Source of the DNA: Massilia rhizosphaerae
Lineage (GTDB): Bacteria; Pseudomonadota; Gammaproteobacteria; Burkholderiales; Burkholderiaceae_D
Length of the DNA: 64,000 nucleotides
Assembly: GCF_016093545.1 (NCBI RefSeq)
Contig: NZ_JADKYX010000025.1
Location: forward strand, 47,609-111,608
Direction: 5' to 3'
Shown: one piece after another, positions 24,231-32,363 of the stretch
Position numbering within the stretch: the first letter of the stretch is position 1
How the letters are laid out: every line of letters begins with the position of its first letter
The notes under the pieces: model-generated
Seen by the model: only the letters and a program-made list of their open reading frames with translations
Databases searched by the model: none
What the model was told of the DNA's origin: nothing
Made by a program: the position numbers and the translations under genes

Positions 24231-27200
24231 GATAAGTCCTCCTGGTGGGTTAAAGTCAAAGTGCTGCTTGGAGCGGTGGTTCTGGGTTCGGCGGCCTTCG
24301 GCTTGCGCAGCAGCAGATAGGCGGCGGGCACGACGAACATCGACAGCAGCGGCGCCGTGATCATGCCGCCGACCATCGGCGCGGCGATCCGCTGCATCAC
24401 TTCGGAACCCGTGCCCGCGCCGACCATGATCGGGACGAGGCCGGCGATGATGACGGCCACCGTCATCGCCTTCGGGCGCACGCGCAGGACGGCGCCTTCG
24501 CGGATCGCGTCGAGCAGGTCGGCGCGCGTGGTGCGGCCGGCGTCCACGCACGGCTCCCACGCCCGCTTCAGGTACAACAGCATGATCACGCCGAATTCGG
24601 CCGACACGCCCGCGAGCGCGATGAAGCCGATGCCGCTCGCGACCGACAAGTGATAGCCGAGCGCCCACATCAGCCAGATGCCGCCGGCCAGCGCGAACGG
24701 CAGCGTCGCCATGACCAGCGCCGCCTCGTCGACGCGGCCGAAGGTCACGTACAGCAGCACGAAGATGATGAGCAGCGTGGCCGGCACGACGATCTTCAAC
24801 CGGGCCGCCGCGCGCTCCATGTATTCGAACTGGCCCGACCACGACAGCGAGTAACCCGGCGGCAGCTTGACCTCCTGCGCCACCGCCCGTTGCATGTCGT
24901 GCACCACGGAGACGAGGTCGCGCCCGCGGATGTCGACGTACACCCAGCCGGACAGGCGCGCATTCTCGGACCGGAGCATCGGCGGCCCGTCGGCAATGGC
25001 GATCGTCGCCACGTCGCCCAGCCGGATCTGGCCGCCGCGGTCGGTCAGGATCGGCAGTCGGCGCAGGTTGTCGAGCGAATCGCGGATCTCGCGCGGATAG
25101 CGCAGGTTGATCGGGAAGCGCTGCAGGCCCTCGACCGTCTCGCCGATGTTGTCGCCGCCGATGGCCGCCGCCACCACGCTCTGCACGTCGGCGATGTTCA
25201 TGCCGTAGCGCGCGGCCTGCGTCCGGTCGATCCGGACGTCGACATAGCGCCCGCCCGTCAGCCGTTCGGCCAGCGCGGACGACACGCCGGGCACCTGCTT
25301 GACGGCGTGTTCGACGGCGGCCGTGATGCGGTCGATCTCGTCGAGACTGGCGCCGGCCACCTTGACGCCGACGGGGCTCTTGATGCCCGTGGCGAGCATG
25401 TCGATGCGGTTGCGGATCGGCTGCACCCAGACGTTCGACAGCCCCGGCACCTTGACCGCGCGGTCCAGCTCCGTCACCAGCTTCTCGGGCGTCATGCCGG
25501 GGCGCCACTGGTCGCGCGGCTTGAACTGGATCGTCGTCTCGAACATTTCCAGCGGGGCCGGGTCGGTCGCGGTGTCGGCGCGGCCGGCCTTGCCGAACAC
25601 GGTCTGCACTTCGGGCACCGTCTTGATCAGGCGGTCGGTCTGCTGCAGCAACTGGGCCGCCTTGCCGACGGACAGGCCCGGCAGGGCCGACGGCATGTAG
25701 AGCAGGTCGCCTTCGTTCATCGGCGGCATGAACTCGCCGCCCAGCCGGGACAGCGGCCAGGCGGACGCGCCGGCCACCAGCACGGCCACCAGCAGCGCCG
25801 CCTTCGGATACCGAAACACGCGTTCGAGCAGCGGACGATAGGCGGCGATCAGCAGGCGGTTGATCGGATTGCTCTGCTCGTCCGGGATGCGGCCCCGGAT
25901 CAGATAGCCCATCAGCACCGGCACCAGCGTGACGGCCAGCGCCGCCGCCGCCGCCATCGCGTACGACTTGGTGAAGGCGAGCGGCGCGAACAAGCGCCCT
26001 TCCTGGGCTTCGAGCGTGAACACGGGCACGAACGACAGCACGATGATCAACAACGACAGGAACAGGGCCGGGCCGACTTCGGCCGCCGCGTCGCCCACCA
26101 CCCGCCAGTGCTCATCCCCGGCCAGCCGGCGGCCGGGATGGGCGTGGTGCCAGGCCTCGATGTGCTTGTGCGCGTTCTCGATCATGACCACCGCCCCGTC
26201 GACCATGGCCCCGACCGCGATCGCGATGCCGCCGAGCGACATGATGTTCGCATTCACGCCCTGGTAGACCATGACGATGTACGCGGCCAGCACGCCCAGC
26301 GGCAGCGACACGATCGCCACCAGCGCCGAACGGGAGTGGAACAGGAACAACGCGCAGACCACCGCCACGACGATGAATTCCTCGACCAGCTTGTGCCGCA
26401 GGTTGCCGACGGCGTCCTCGATCAGCGCCGAGCGGTCGTAGGTCGGCACGATCTCGACGCCGGCCGGCAGGCTCGCCTTCAACCGGGCCAGCTTGGCCTT
26501 CACCGCGTCGATGGTCTCCAGCGCGTTTTTACCGGAGCGCATGACGATCACGCCGCCGGCCACCTCGCCCTCGCCATTCAGCTCGGCGATCCCACGGCGC
26601 ATCTCGGGCCCCACCTGGATGCGCGCCACGTCGCCCAGCAGCACGGGCACGCCGGCGCCGGACGCCGCCAGCGGGATCTTGCGGAAGTCGTCCAGCGACG
26701 CCAGGTAGCCGGACGCGCGCACCATGTACTCGGCTTCGCCCAGTTCGAGCACGGCGCCGCCGGCTTCCTGGTTGGCCTTGCGCACGGCCTCGATGACCTT
26801 GCCGTGCGTGATGCCGTACGCGCGCAGCTTGTCCGGGTCGAGCACGATCTGGTACTGCCTGACCATGCCGCCGATGCTCGCCACTTCCGACACGTTCGGC
26901 ACCGTCTTGAGTTCGTACTTCAGGAACCAGTCCTGCAAGGCCCGCAGTTGCGCCAGGTCGTGCGTGCCGCTGCGGTCGACGAGCGCGTATTCGTACACCC
27001 AGCCCACGCCCGTCGCATCCGGCCCGAGCGAGGTCCTGGCCTGGGGCGGCAGGCGCGACGCGACCTGGTTCATGTATTCGAGCACGCGCGAACGGGCCCA
27101 GTACGGGTCGGTCCCGTCGTCGAACAGCACGTAGACGAAGGAGTCGCCGAAGAACGAATAGCCGCGCACCGTCTTGGCGCCGGGCACCGACAGCATGGTC

Positions 27201-27412
27201 GTGGTGAGCGGGTACGTGACCTGGTTTTCGACGATCTGCGGCGCCTGGCCCGGATAGCTGGTGCGGATGATGACCTGCACGTCGGAGAGGTCGGGCAAGG
27301 CGTCCACGGGCGTGCGCGCCAGCGCCCAGACGCCCCAGCCGGTGAGCATCACGGTCGCCAGCAGCACCAGGAAGCGGTTCGCGATCGACCAGCGGATGAG
27401 GCGCGCGATCAT
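24227..27412 (-). CDS. cusA: Heavy-metal RND efflux pump CusA
   Basis: A 1061-residue inner-membrane RND transporter of the heavy-metal (HME-RND) class, expelling Cu(I)/Ag(I) from the periplasm and cytoplasm. The N-terminus MIARLIRWSIANRFLVLL, PVDALPDLSDVQVIIRT and YSFFGDSFVYVLFDDGTD are CusA/SilA signatures. GGIAIAVGAMVDGAVVMIEN holds the proton-relay acidic residue in transmembrane segment 4. Twelve transmembrane helices in two sets of six flank two large periplasmic loops. ATG 27412 and its stop overlap cusB and cusF by four bases each. Specificity for monovalent Cu/Ag follows from the CusF partner. Confidence 0.92.
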   Translation of the reverse strand: MIARLIRWSIANRFLVLLATVMLTGWGVWALARTPVDALPDLSDVQVIIRTSYPGQAPQIVENQVTYPLTTTMLSVPGAKTVRGYSFFGDSFVYVLFDDGTDPYWARSRVLEYMNQVASRLPPQARTSLGPDATGVGWVYEYALVDRSGTHDLAQLRALQDWFLKYELKTVPNVSEVASIGGMVRQYQIVLDPDKLRAYGITHGKVIEAVRKANQEAGGAVLELGEAEYMVRASGYLASLDDFRKIPLAASGAGVPVLLGDVARIQVGPEMRRGIAELNGEGEVAGGVIVMRSGKNALETIDAVKAKLARLKASLPAGVEIVPTYDRSALIEDAVGNLRHKLVEEFIVVAVVCALFLFHSRSALVAIVSLPLGVLAAYIVMVYQGVNANIMSLGGIAIAVGAMVDGAVVMIENAHKHIEAWHHAHPGRRLAGDEHWRVVGDAAAEVGPALFLSLLIIVLSFVPVFTLEAQEGRLFAPLAFTKSYAMAAAAALAVTLVPVLMGYLIRGRIPDEQSNPINRLLIAAYRPLLERVFRYPKAALLVAVLVAGASAWPLSRLGGEFMPPMNEGDLLYMPSALPGLSVGKAAQLLQQTDRLIKTVPEVQTVFGKAGRADTATDPAPLEMFETTIQFKPRDQWRPGMTPEKLVTELDRAVKVPGLSNVWVQPIRNRIDMLATGIKSPVGVKVAGASLDEIDRITAAVEHAVKQVPGVSSALAERLTGGRYVDVRIDRTQAARYGMNIADVQSVVAAAIGGDNIGETVEGLQRFPINLRYPREIRDSLDNLRRLPILTDRGGQIRLGDVATIAIADGPPMLRSENARLSGWVYVDIRGRDLVSVVHDMQRAVAQEVKLPPGYSLSWSGQFEYMERAAARLKIVVPATLLIIFVLLYVTFGRVDEAALVMATLPFALAGGIWLMWALGYHLSVASGIGFIALAGVSAEFGVIMLLYLKRAWEPCVDAGRTTRADLLDAIREGAVLRVRPKAMTVAVIIAGLVPIMVGAGTGSEVMQRIAAPMVGGMITAPLLSMFVVPAAYLLLRKPKAAEPRTTAPSSTLTLTHQEDLS

Positions 27413-28908
27413 TGCGTGCCTCCGGCCGGGACGATGCGGACGATGCCATAGCTGCCGTCGCCGGTATCGCGGATGTCGAACGCCACCTTGGCGCCCACGC
27501 GGACCGCGTTCGGCAAGCCGGACGGCGGCAGCTTGAAGCCCATCGTCATCGCCGGCCACTGCAGCGACGCGATCGGCCCGTGCGAAATCGTGACCTCGTC
27601 CTTGGCGATGCTTTCGACCTTGCCGACGCCGTGGTGCGTCTGCGCGGCCGCCGGCGCGGATGGCGCCGCGTTGCCGCCCATGCGTTCTTCCATGCCTTTC
27701 AGGCTCGCTTCCGAATCGATCAGGAACTGCCCGGACGCCACGACTTTCTGCCCGGCCTGCAAGCCCTTGCGCACTTCGGTGCGCCCGTTCGCTTCCGCCC
27801 CGAGTTCGACCTCGACCGGCCGGAAGCGCCCGTCGCCCTGCTCGACGATCACGAGGCTGCGCCGGCCGGTCTGGATCACGGCTTCGCTGGGCACCAGCAA
27901 CACCTCGCCGCCGGCGGCAGGACGCAGGTCGACGGTGGCGAACATGCCCGGCACGAGCGCGCCGGTCGGATTCGCCAGCTCGATGCGGGCCTTGATGGTA
28001 CGCGTGTCGGGACTGATCTCGGGCAGGATCGCCCCCACCTGCCCGCTGAACGTGATGCCCGGCAGCGCCGGGGTGCGCGCTTCGACCTTCGTGCCGGGGC
28101 GCACCAGCGCCGCGACGTTCTCCGGCAGTTCGGCATTCACCCACACCGTGCGCAAGCCGTTGATGCGAAACAGCGGCGCCCCGTTCATCACGGTCATGCC
28201 CTCGCGGGCGCCCAGTTCGGCGACGACGCCGCCGATCGGCGCCGTCACGGTCAGGCGCGGATGCGCGCGGCCGGTGGTTTCGACCAGGCGGATCTGCTCG
28301 TCGTTCATGCCCGCGAGGCGCATGCGCTGGCGCGCCGCGTCGAGCAGTCCGGCGGCGCCGGCGCCCTGCCCCATGCGCTTGACCGCCAGATAGTCTTCCT
28401 GCGCGGCGACCCAGTCCGGCACATACAGTTGCGCCAGCGGCTGGCCCTTCCTGACCGGATCGAGCGGGGCGCGCACGTACAATTTTTCGACGTAGCCGTT
28501 GGCGCGCGCCTGGACCAGCGCGAGGTCGCGCTCGTTGTAGGCGACGTTCCCGACCGCTTCCACGGTCGTGCCGAGCGTGCCTTGCTCGACTTGCGCCGTG
28601 CGGATGCCCAGGTTCTGCCGCATGCCCTGGCTGATGGCGACGCCGCCCCCATCGGGCGTGTCGTCCGCATACACGGGGACCAATTGCATGTCCATGAACG
28701 GCGACTTGCCCGGCTTGTCGAAATGCTGGCCCGGCACCATCGGGTCATGCCAGTACAGCACCTTGCGCTCAGTGGATTTGGCCTTGGCCGGCGCCGGGCC
28801 GGGCCTGGCCATCGCCATGCCCTCGTGCATCCCGGCCCGGTAGAGGCCATAGCCGCCCGCGACGGCGACGCCGGCGGCCAGCAGGGCCACCATCATTGTC
28901 GTTTTCAT
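27409..28908 (-). CDS. cusB: Efflux adaptor CusB with a C-terminal CusF-like domain
   Basis: A 499-residue periplasmic membrane-fusion protein linking CusA to CusC. Residues 1-~20 are an N-terminal anchor/signal helix. A heavy-metal-binding segment follows (YWHDPMVPGQHFDKPGKSPFMDM, shown in part), then lipoyl, hairpin and beta-barrel domains (VRAPLDPVRKGQPLAQLYVP, APIGGVVAELGAREG). The last ~75 residues are a fused CusF-like domain (ISHGPIASLQWPAMTMGF). Typical E. coli CusB is ~400 residues and lacks this tail. It is coupled to cusC and cusA by four-base overlaps. Confidence 0.9.
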   Translation of the reverse strand: MKTTMMVALLAAGVAVAGGYGLYRAGMHEGMAMARPGPAPAKAKSTERKVLYWHDPMVPGQHFDKPGKSPFMDMQLVPVYADDTPDGGGVAISQGMRQNLGIRTAQVEQGTLGTTVEAVGNVAYNERDLALVQARANGYVEKLYVRAPLDPVRKGQPLAQLYVPDWVAAQEDYLAVKRMGQGAGAAGLLDAARQRMRLAGMNDEQIRLVETTGRAHPRLTVTAPIGGVVAELGAREGMTVMNGAPLFRINGLRTVWVNAELPENVAALVRPGTKVEARTPALPGITFSGQVGAILPEISPDTRTIKARIELANPTGALVPGMFATVDLRPAAGGEVLLVPSEAVIQTGRRSLVIVEQGDGRFRPVEVELGAEANGRTEVRKGLQAGQKVVASGQFLIDSEASLKGMEERMGGNAAPSAPAAAQTHHGVGKVESIAKDEVTISHGPIASLQWPAMTMGFKLPPSGLPNAVRVGAKVAFDIRDTGDGSYGIVRIVPAGGTQ

Positions 28909-30260
28909 TTGTGCTCCGTGGCGTCCCGCCGGGACATCGAATGCGTGGATGGGAACAGGTAGTTGAGTTGCTCCCAAAGCTGGGCGGTGGCCGCTTCCAG
29001 CTGGAGCGCCCGCAGGCGCAGGTCGATTTCGTCGCGGCGCGCGGCCAGCACCTCGCCGATGCCGCCCTTGCCGCCCCGGTAGGCGGCCAGGACCGCGGCG
29101 CTCCGTTCGACGGCCAGCGGGATCAGCTCGCGCTCGTAGCGCCCGCGCCGCTCGCGGTCGTTCTGCCATTCGTTGATCAGCGCGCGCGTATCGGCGACAT
29201 GGGCGCGCAGCATCTCGTCGCGCTCGTCCTTCGCCTGCTCCACGGCGGCCAGCTTCGCGGCCAGCTCGCGGTCCTGCCGGTGCCGCCGATCCCACTGCAA
29301 CGGGACCGAGACGCCGACCGAGACCATGTCGGCAAAGCGCGCGCCGCGGCGCAGGTAATTGACTTCGACCGACCAATCCGCTTTCTCGTTGGCCTTGGCC
29401 AGGTCGGCCTCGGTCTGCGCGATCTGTTCCTGCTTGCCCAGCACCGCGATCTCCGGGTGGTGGTCGAGGTGGCCGCGCAAGCCGGCGGTATCGAGCGCGG
29501 CCAGGTCGAACCGGACCGTGTCGATGTCCGGCCTGTCGGCCAGCGGCTGCCCGGCGGCGGCGCCGATCCAGCGCTCGAGGCGGACGTTCGCATTGCGCAG
29601 CTTGCGGTCCAATTCACTGGCGCGGTCGTCGATCATGCCGACGGCCGTGCGGGCGGCCAGGATGTCCGCCTGGGCGCCGCGCCCGCCGCGATACGCGCCT
29701 TCGGCCGCTTCGACCGCCAGTTGCGCCTGGGCGCGCTGCTCGGCAAGCACGCGGACCATCGCTTCGGCGTAGTAACGATCGAGCCAGGCGGCGGCGGTGC
29801 GGCGTTCGATGTCGGCGGTCAAGCGGTCTTTTTCCGCCATCGCCTTGTCCGCCTCCCGCTCGAACCGTTCGGCCCGCAAGCGGCGTTTGTCGGAACCGGT
29901 GAATGCCTGCATGACACCGACCTGCCGCGTGGTCATGGCATCGTCGGCAAGACGGTAACGCTCGGGGCCGTTGACCGGCAGGTTGTTGACGCCGATCTTC
30001 AGGACCGGATCGGGCAGCTGGCGCGCCGCCACCGCGAGGTCGCGCGAGGCATCCACCGCCGCATCCTGGGCGGCGAGCTGGCGCGACCGCGCGACGGCAA
30101 GGCGCTGCGCCTCGGCGAGCGACAATGGGCCATCGGCGGCGAGCGCAATATGCGCCCAGGCGGCCATGGCGAGCAGCGCGGAGGCCGTCGCCAGGCGCCG
30201 TCCGACGGCGTCAAGGACGAGTGTGCGCCCGGCCGCGGGCGCGGTAAAACGAAGGAACAT
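28905..30260 (-). CDS. cusC: Outer-membrane efflux protein of the TolC/CusC family
   Basis: A 451-residue outer-membrane factor that completes the Cus efflux tube. After a signal sequence with a hydrophobic run near residues 15-40 come two OEP repeats of long helices (SLAEAQRLAVARSRQLAAQ, then ALINEWQNDRERRGRYERE), the usual coiled-coil barrel. No lipobox cysteine is visible, unlike E. coli CusC. ATG 30260 was chosen because it places the hydrophobic segment near the N-terminus; an upstream start would add 22 unconserved residues. It is the first structural gene of cusCBAF. Confidence 0.85.
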   Translation of the reverse strand: MFLRFTAPAAGRTLVLDAVGRRLATASALLAMAAWAHIALAADGPLSLAEAQRLAVARSRQLAAQDAAVDASRDLAVAARQLPDPVLKIGVNNLPVNGPERYRLADDAMTTRQVGVMQAFTGSDKRRLRAERFEREADKAMAEKDRLTADIERRTAAAWLDRYYAEAMVRVLAEQRAQAQLAVEAAEGAYRGGRGAQADILAARTAVGMIDDRASELDRKLRNANVRLERWIGAAAGQPLADRPDIDTVRFDLAALDTAGLRGHLDHHPEIAVLGKQEQIAQTEADLAKANEKADWSVEVNYLRRGARFADMVSVGVSVPLQWDRRHRQDRELAAKLAAVEQAKDERDEMLRAHVADTRALINEWQNDRERRGRYERELIPLAVERSAAVLAAYRGGKGGIGEVLAARRDEIDLRLRALQLEAATAQLWEQLNYLFPSTHSMSRRDATEHK

Positions 30261-30335
30261 GGGATCTCCAGATTGCGTAAAACCGCACCGTGTGCGCACG
30301 CTGCGCACCGATGGCGAAGGAAGCAATCGGGAGTG

Positions 30336-30743
30336 TCAAATACGGAAGCAGCAGTTCCGGATGGCGAGAGGCGGCGCGGTGGTGCGCGACAGCGACACGC
30401 CATCGGCGGGTGCGCCGGCGGGGATGTCGCAGGTGGTGACAGCGTACAGGGGAATGGCCAGTCCGACCGCGCTGAACGGGTGGACGGGCGGGGATTCGGG
30501 CTTGTCGAGCGATTGCTTGCCGGCCTGGCCGTGCGCATGGCACAAGGCCGGCTGGACGGGGTCGGGTTTCTCGCAACCGGACATCACCTGGCCATCGGCC
30601 ATTTCCATCGCCTGGCCCCCCTCGTTCGGGGAAGCGACCGTCGACTGCGGGCACGCGTAGGCGGCGACGGCAAGCTGCATGAACAGCATGCTGATCAACG
30701 CGATCACGGCGGCGTGCCAACGGCAGGAACGGGTCAGTCTCAT
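30336..30743 (-). CDS. Secreted Cys/His-containing protein upstream of cusC
   Basis: A 135-residue protein with an N-terminal signal segment (MRLTRSCRWHAAVIALISM... to AVAAYACPQ). The mature part has scattered Cys, His and Met residues (MEMADGQVMSGCEKPDP, CHAHGQAG), and a second hydrophobic patch (FSAVGLAIPLYAVTTCD). It is the first gene before cusC on the same strand, 75 bases away, and such small secreted proteins commonly precede cus operons. A role in periplasmic copper binding or sensing is inference; I do not recognise a named family. Confidence 0.65.
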   Translation of the reverse strand: MRLTRSCRWHAAVIALISMLFMQLAVAAYACPQSTVASPNEGGQAMEMADGQVMSGCEKPDPVQPALCHAHGQAGKQSLDKPESPPVHPFSAVGLAIPLYAVTTCDIPAGAPADGVSLSRTTAPPLAIRNCCFRI

Positions 30744-30795
30744 GGTTGTCCGAAAAATACGGCAATCCCGACCGGCTGTCAACTCTGCCGTTCCG

Positions 30796-31539
30796 TCAAA
30801 TTCCCTCGATCAAGCGCATGGCAAACACGATCGGCAAGCCGGCCGCGATGACCTTGCGCGCGGCCGCGCCGTGGTCGTACGGCACCCGGAAATACTGGAT
30901 TTCCCGCGCCGCGTCGTCGAAGATCGCATAGCATGCCGCGTTGTTCTGGTCGCGCGGCTGCCCCACGGCACCGGGCAGCACGAGATACTGGTGCTGCGGC
31001 TGCAGGCGGACGGCCTCGCCGGCCGCCGGCACGTGGCGGCCCATGCGGCCGTCGTCGGCGCGGCGGTACAGCGCCGGCGCATGCACGTGGCCGGAGAACA
31101 CGATGCGGCTGCCGCTGGCGCGGATGCTGCGCTCGGCCGCGTCGAGGTCCGTGACGTATTCCCACCGCTCGGGTGCGTGCGCGCTGGCGTGCACGAAATA
31201 CGCGTTGCCGTTCTTGTGCGTCAGCGGCAGCGCGGCCAGGAAGGCCAGTTGCCCGGCGTCCAGCTGGCCGCCGGTCCAGGCGATGACTTCGCGCGCTTCC
31301 GCATGCATCTGCGGGCGCGCCGGCTGCGTGACGGCGTGATCGTGGTTGCCCCGCACCGCCACGGCGCCGTGCGCCACGTAGTCCATCACCGTGCACACGA
31401 CCCAGGCCGGATCGGCGCCGTAGCCGACGAAGTCGCCCGTGAACGCGTACTGGTCGACGCGCTGCTGCTGCGCGTGCGCGAGGCAGGCCTCGACGGCCTC
31501 GCGGTTCGCGTGCAGGTCGGTCAGCAGGGCGAGGCGCAT
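30796..31539 (-). CDS. Metallophosphoesterase, YfcE/MJ0936-like
   Basis: A 247-residue calcineurin-like phosphoesterase. All metal-binding blocks are visible: DLHAN near the N-terminus (DxH), GDFVGYGADP (GDxVGYG), GNHDHAV (GNHD), and a C-terminal GHVHAPALYR (GHxH). The family contains phosphodiesterases and protein or dinucleotide phosphatases, and substrate prediction is not reliable. ATG 31539 places the first motif at residue 8. It lies 16 bases after queC on the same strand and is probably co-transcribed with it. Confidence 0.88.
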   Translation of the reverse strand: MRLALLTDLHANREAVEACLAHAQQQRVDQYAFTGDFVGYGADPAWVVCTVMDYVAHGAVAVRGNHDHAVTQPARPQMHAEAREVIAWTGGQLDAGQLAFLAALPLTHKNGNAYFVHASAHAPERWEYVTDLDAAERSIRASGSRIVFSGHVHAPALYRRADDGRMGRHVPAAGEAVRLQPQHQYLVLPGAVGQPRDQNNAACYAIFDDAAREIQYFRVPYDHGAAARKVIAAGLPIVFAMRLIEGI

Positions 31540-31555
31540 GGCGATCGAGAGGACG

Positions 31556-32269
31556 TCAAGCGCCCGCGCGCGCCCGGGCGTATTGCTCGTAGCCGCGCGC
31601 GCGCAGCTCGCACGCGGGGCACTTGCCGCAGCCGTGGCCCCAGGCATGCGGCGCGCCGCGCTCGCCCAGGTAGCAGGTGTGGGTCTCGAAGCGGATCAGG
31701 TCGACCAGCGCTTCTCCGCCGCATTGCTCGGCCAGTTCCCAGGTCTGCTTCTTGTCGATCCACATCAGCGGCGTTTCGACCTTCAGCCGGGTGGCCATGC
31801 CCAGGTTCAATGCCACCTGCAGCGCCTTCATGGTGTCGTCGCGGCAATCCGGGTAGCCGGAGAAATCCGTCTCGCACATGCCGCCCACGAGCACGGTCAG
31901 GCCGCGGCGGTACGCGACCGTCGCCGCCACCGTCATGAACAGCAGGTTGCGGCCGGGAACGAAGGTGTTCGGCAAGCCGTTGGCCTGCATCTGGATCTCG
32001 ACGTTGCTCGTCAGCGCCGTGTCGGAAATGCGCGCGATCAGCGACAGGTCGATCAGGTGGTCCTCGCCCAGGCGCTGCTCCCAGGCGGCCGACAGCGCGC
32101 GCATCCTGGCGAGCACGGGCGCGCGCACGTCCAGTTCGATCGCGTGGCGCTGGCCGTAGTCGAAGCCGATGGTCTCGACGCGCTCGTAGCGTTGCAGGGC
32201 CCACGCCAGGCAGGTCGTGGAATCTTGTCCGCCGCTGAACAGGACGAGCGCGGTATCGGGATTGTGCAT
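31556..32269 (-). CDS. queC: 7-cyano-7-deazaguanine synthase QueC
   Basis: A 237-residue enzyme that makes preQ0 from 7-carboxy-7-deazaguanine, ATP and ammonia, a step in queuosine tRNA modification. The P-loop-like ATP-binding motif VLFSGGQDSTTCLAWAL starts at about residue 8. The zinc site is formed by the cysteines in the C-terminal HTCYLGER...GCGKCPACELR. I chose ATG 32269, preceded by CAGGAA, over an upstream TTG at 32323 that would add 18 residues. No queD or queE is adjacent. It is divergent from tamA. Confidence 0.93.
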   Translation of the reverse strand: MHNPDTALVLFSGGQDSTTCLAWALQRYERVETIGFDYGQRHAIELDVRAPVLARMRALSAAWEQRLGEDHLIDLSLIARISDTALTSNVEIQMQANGLPNTFVPGRNLLFMTVAATVAYRRGLTVLVGGMCETDFSGYPDCRDDTMKALQVALNLGMATRLKVETPLMWIDKKQTWELAEQCGGEALVDLIRFETHTCYLGERGAPHAWGHGCGKCPACELRARGYEQYARARAGA

Positions 32270-32363
32270 GTTGAGTTTCCTGAGGTAATTAGCGGCCGAG
32301 TCGTCCGCCACCACATTTGACAATCAGTTAAGATGTGGCCGGCATATTGACGAATGGAGCGAC

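Noticed and set aside
32270..32363. Possible preQ1 riboswitch upstream of queC
   Set aside because: I could not find the short H-type pseudoknot pattern in the queC leader; only a normal ribosome-binding site is visible.
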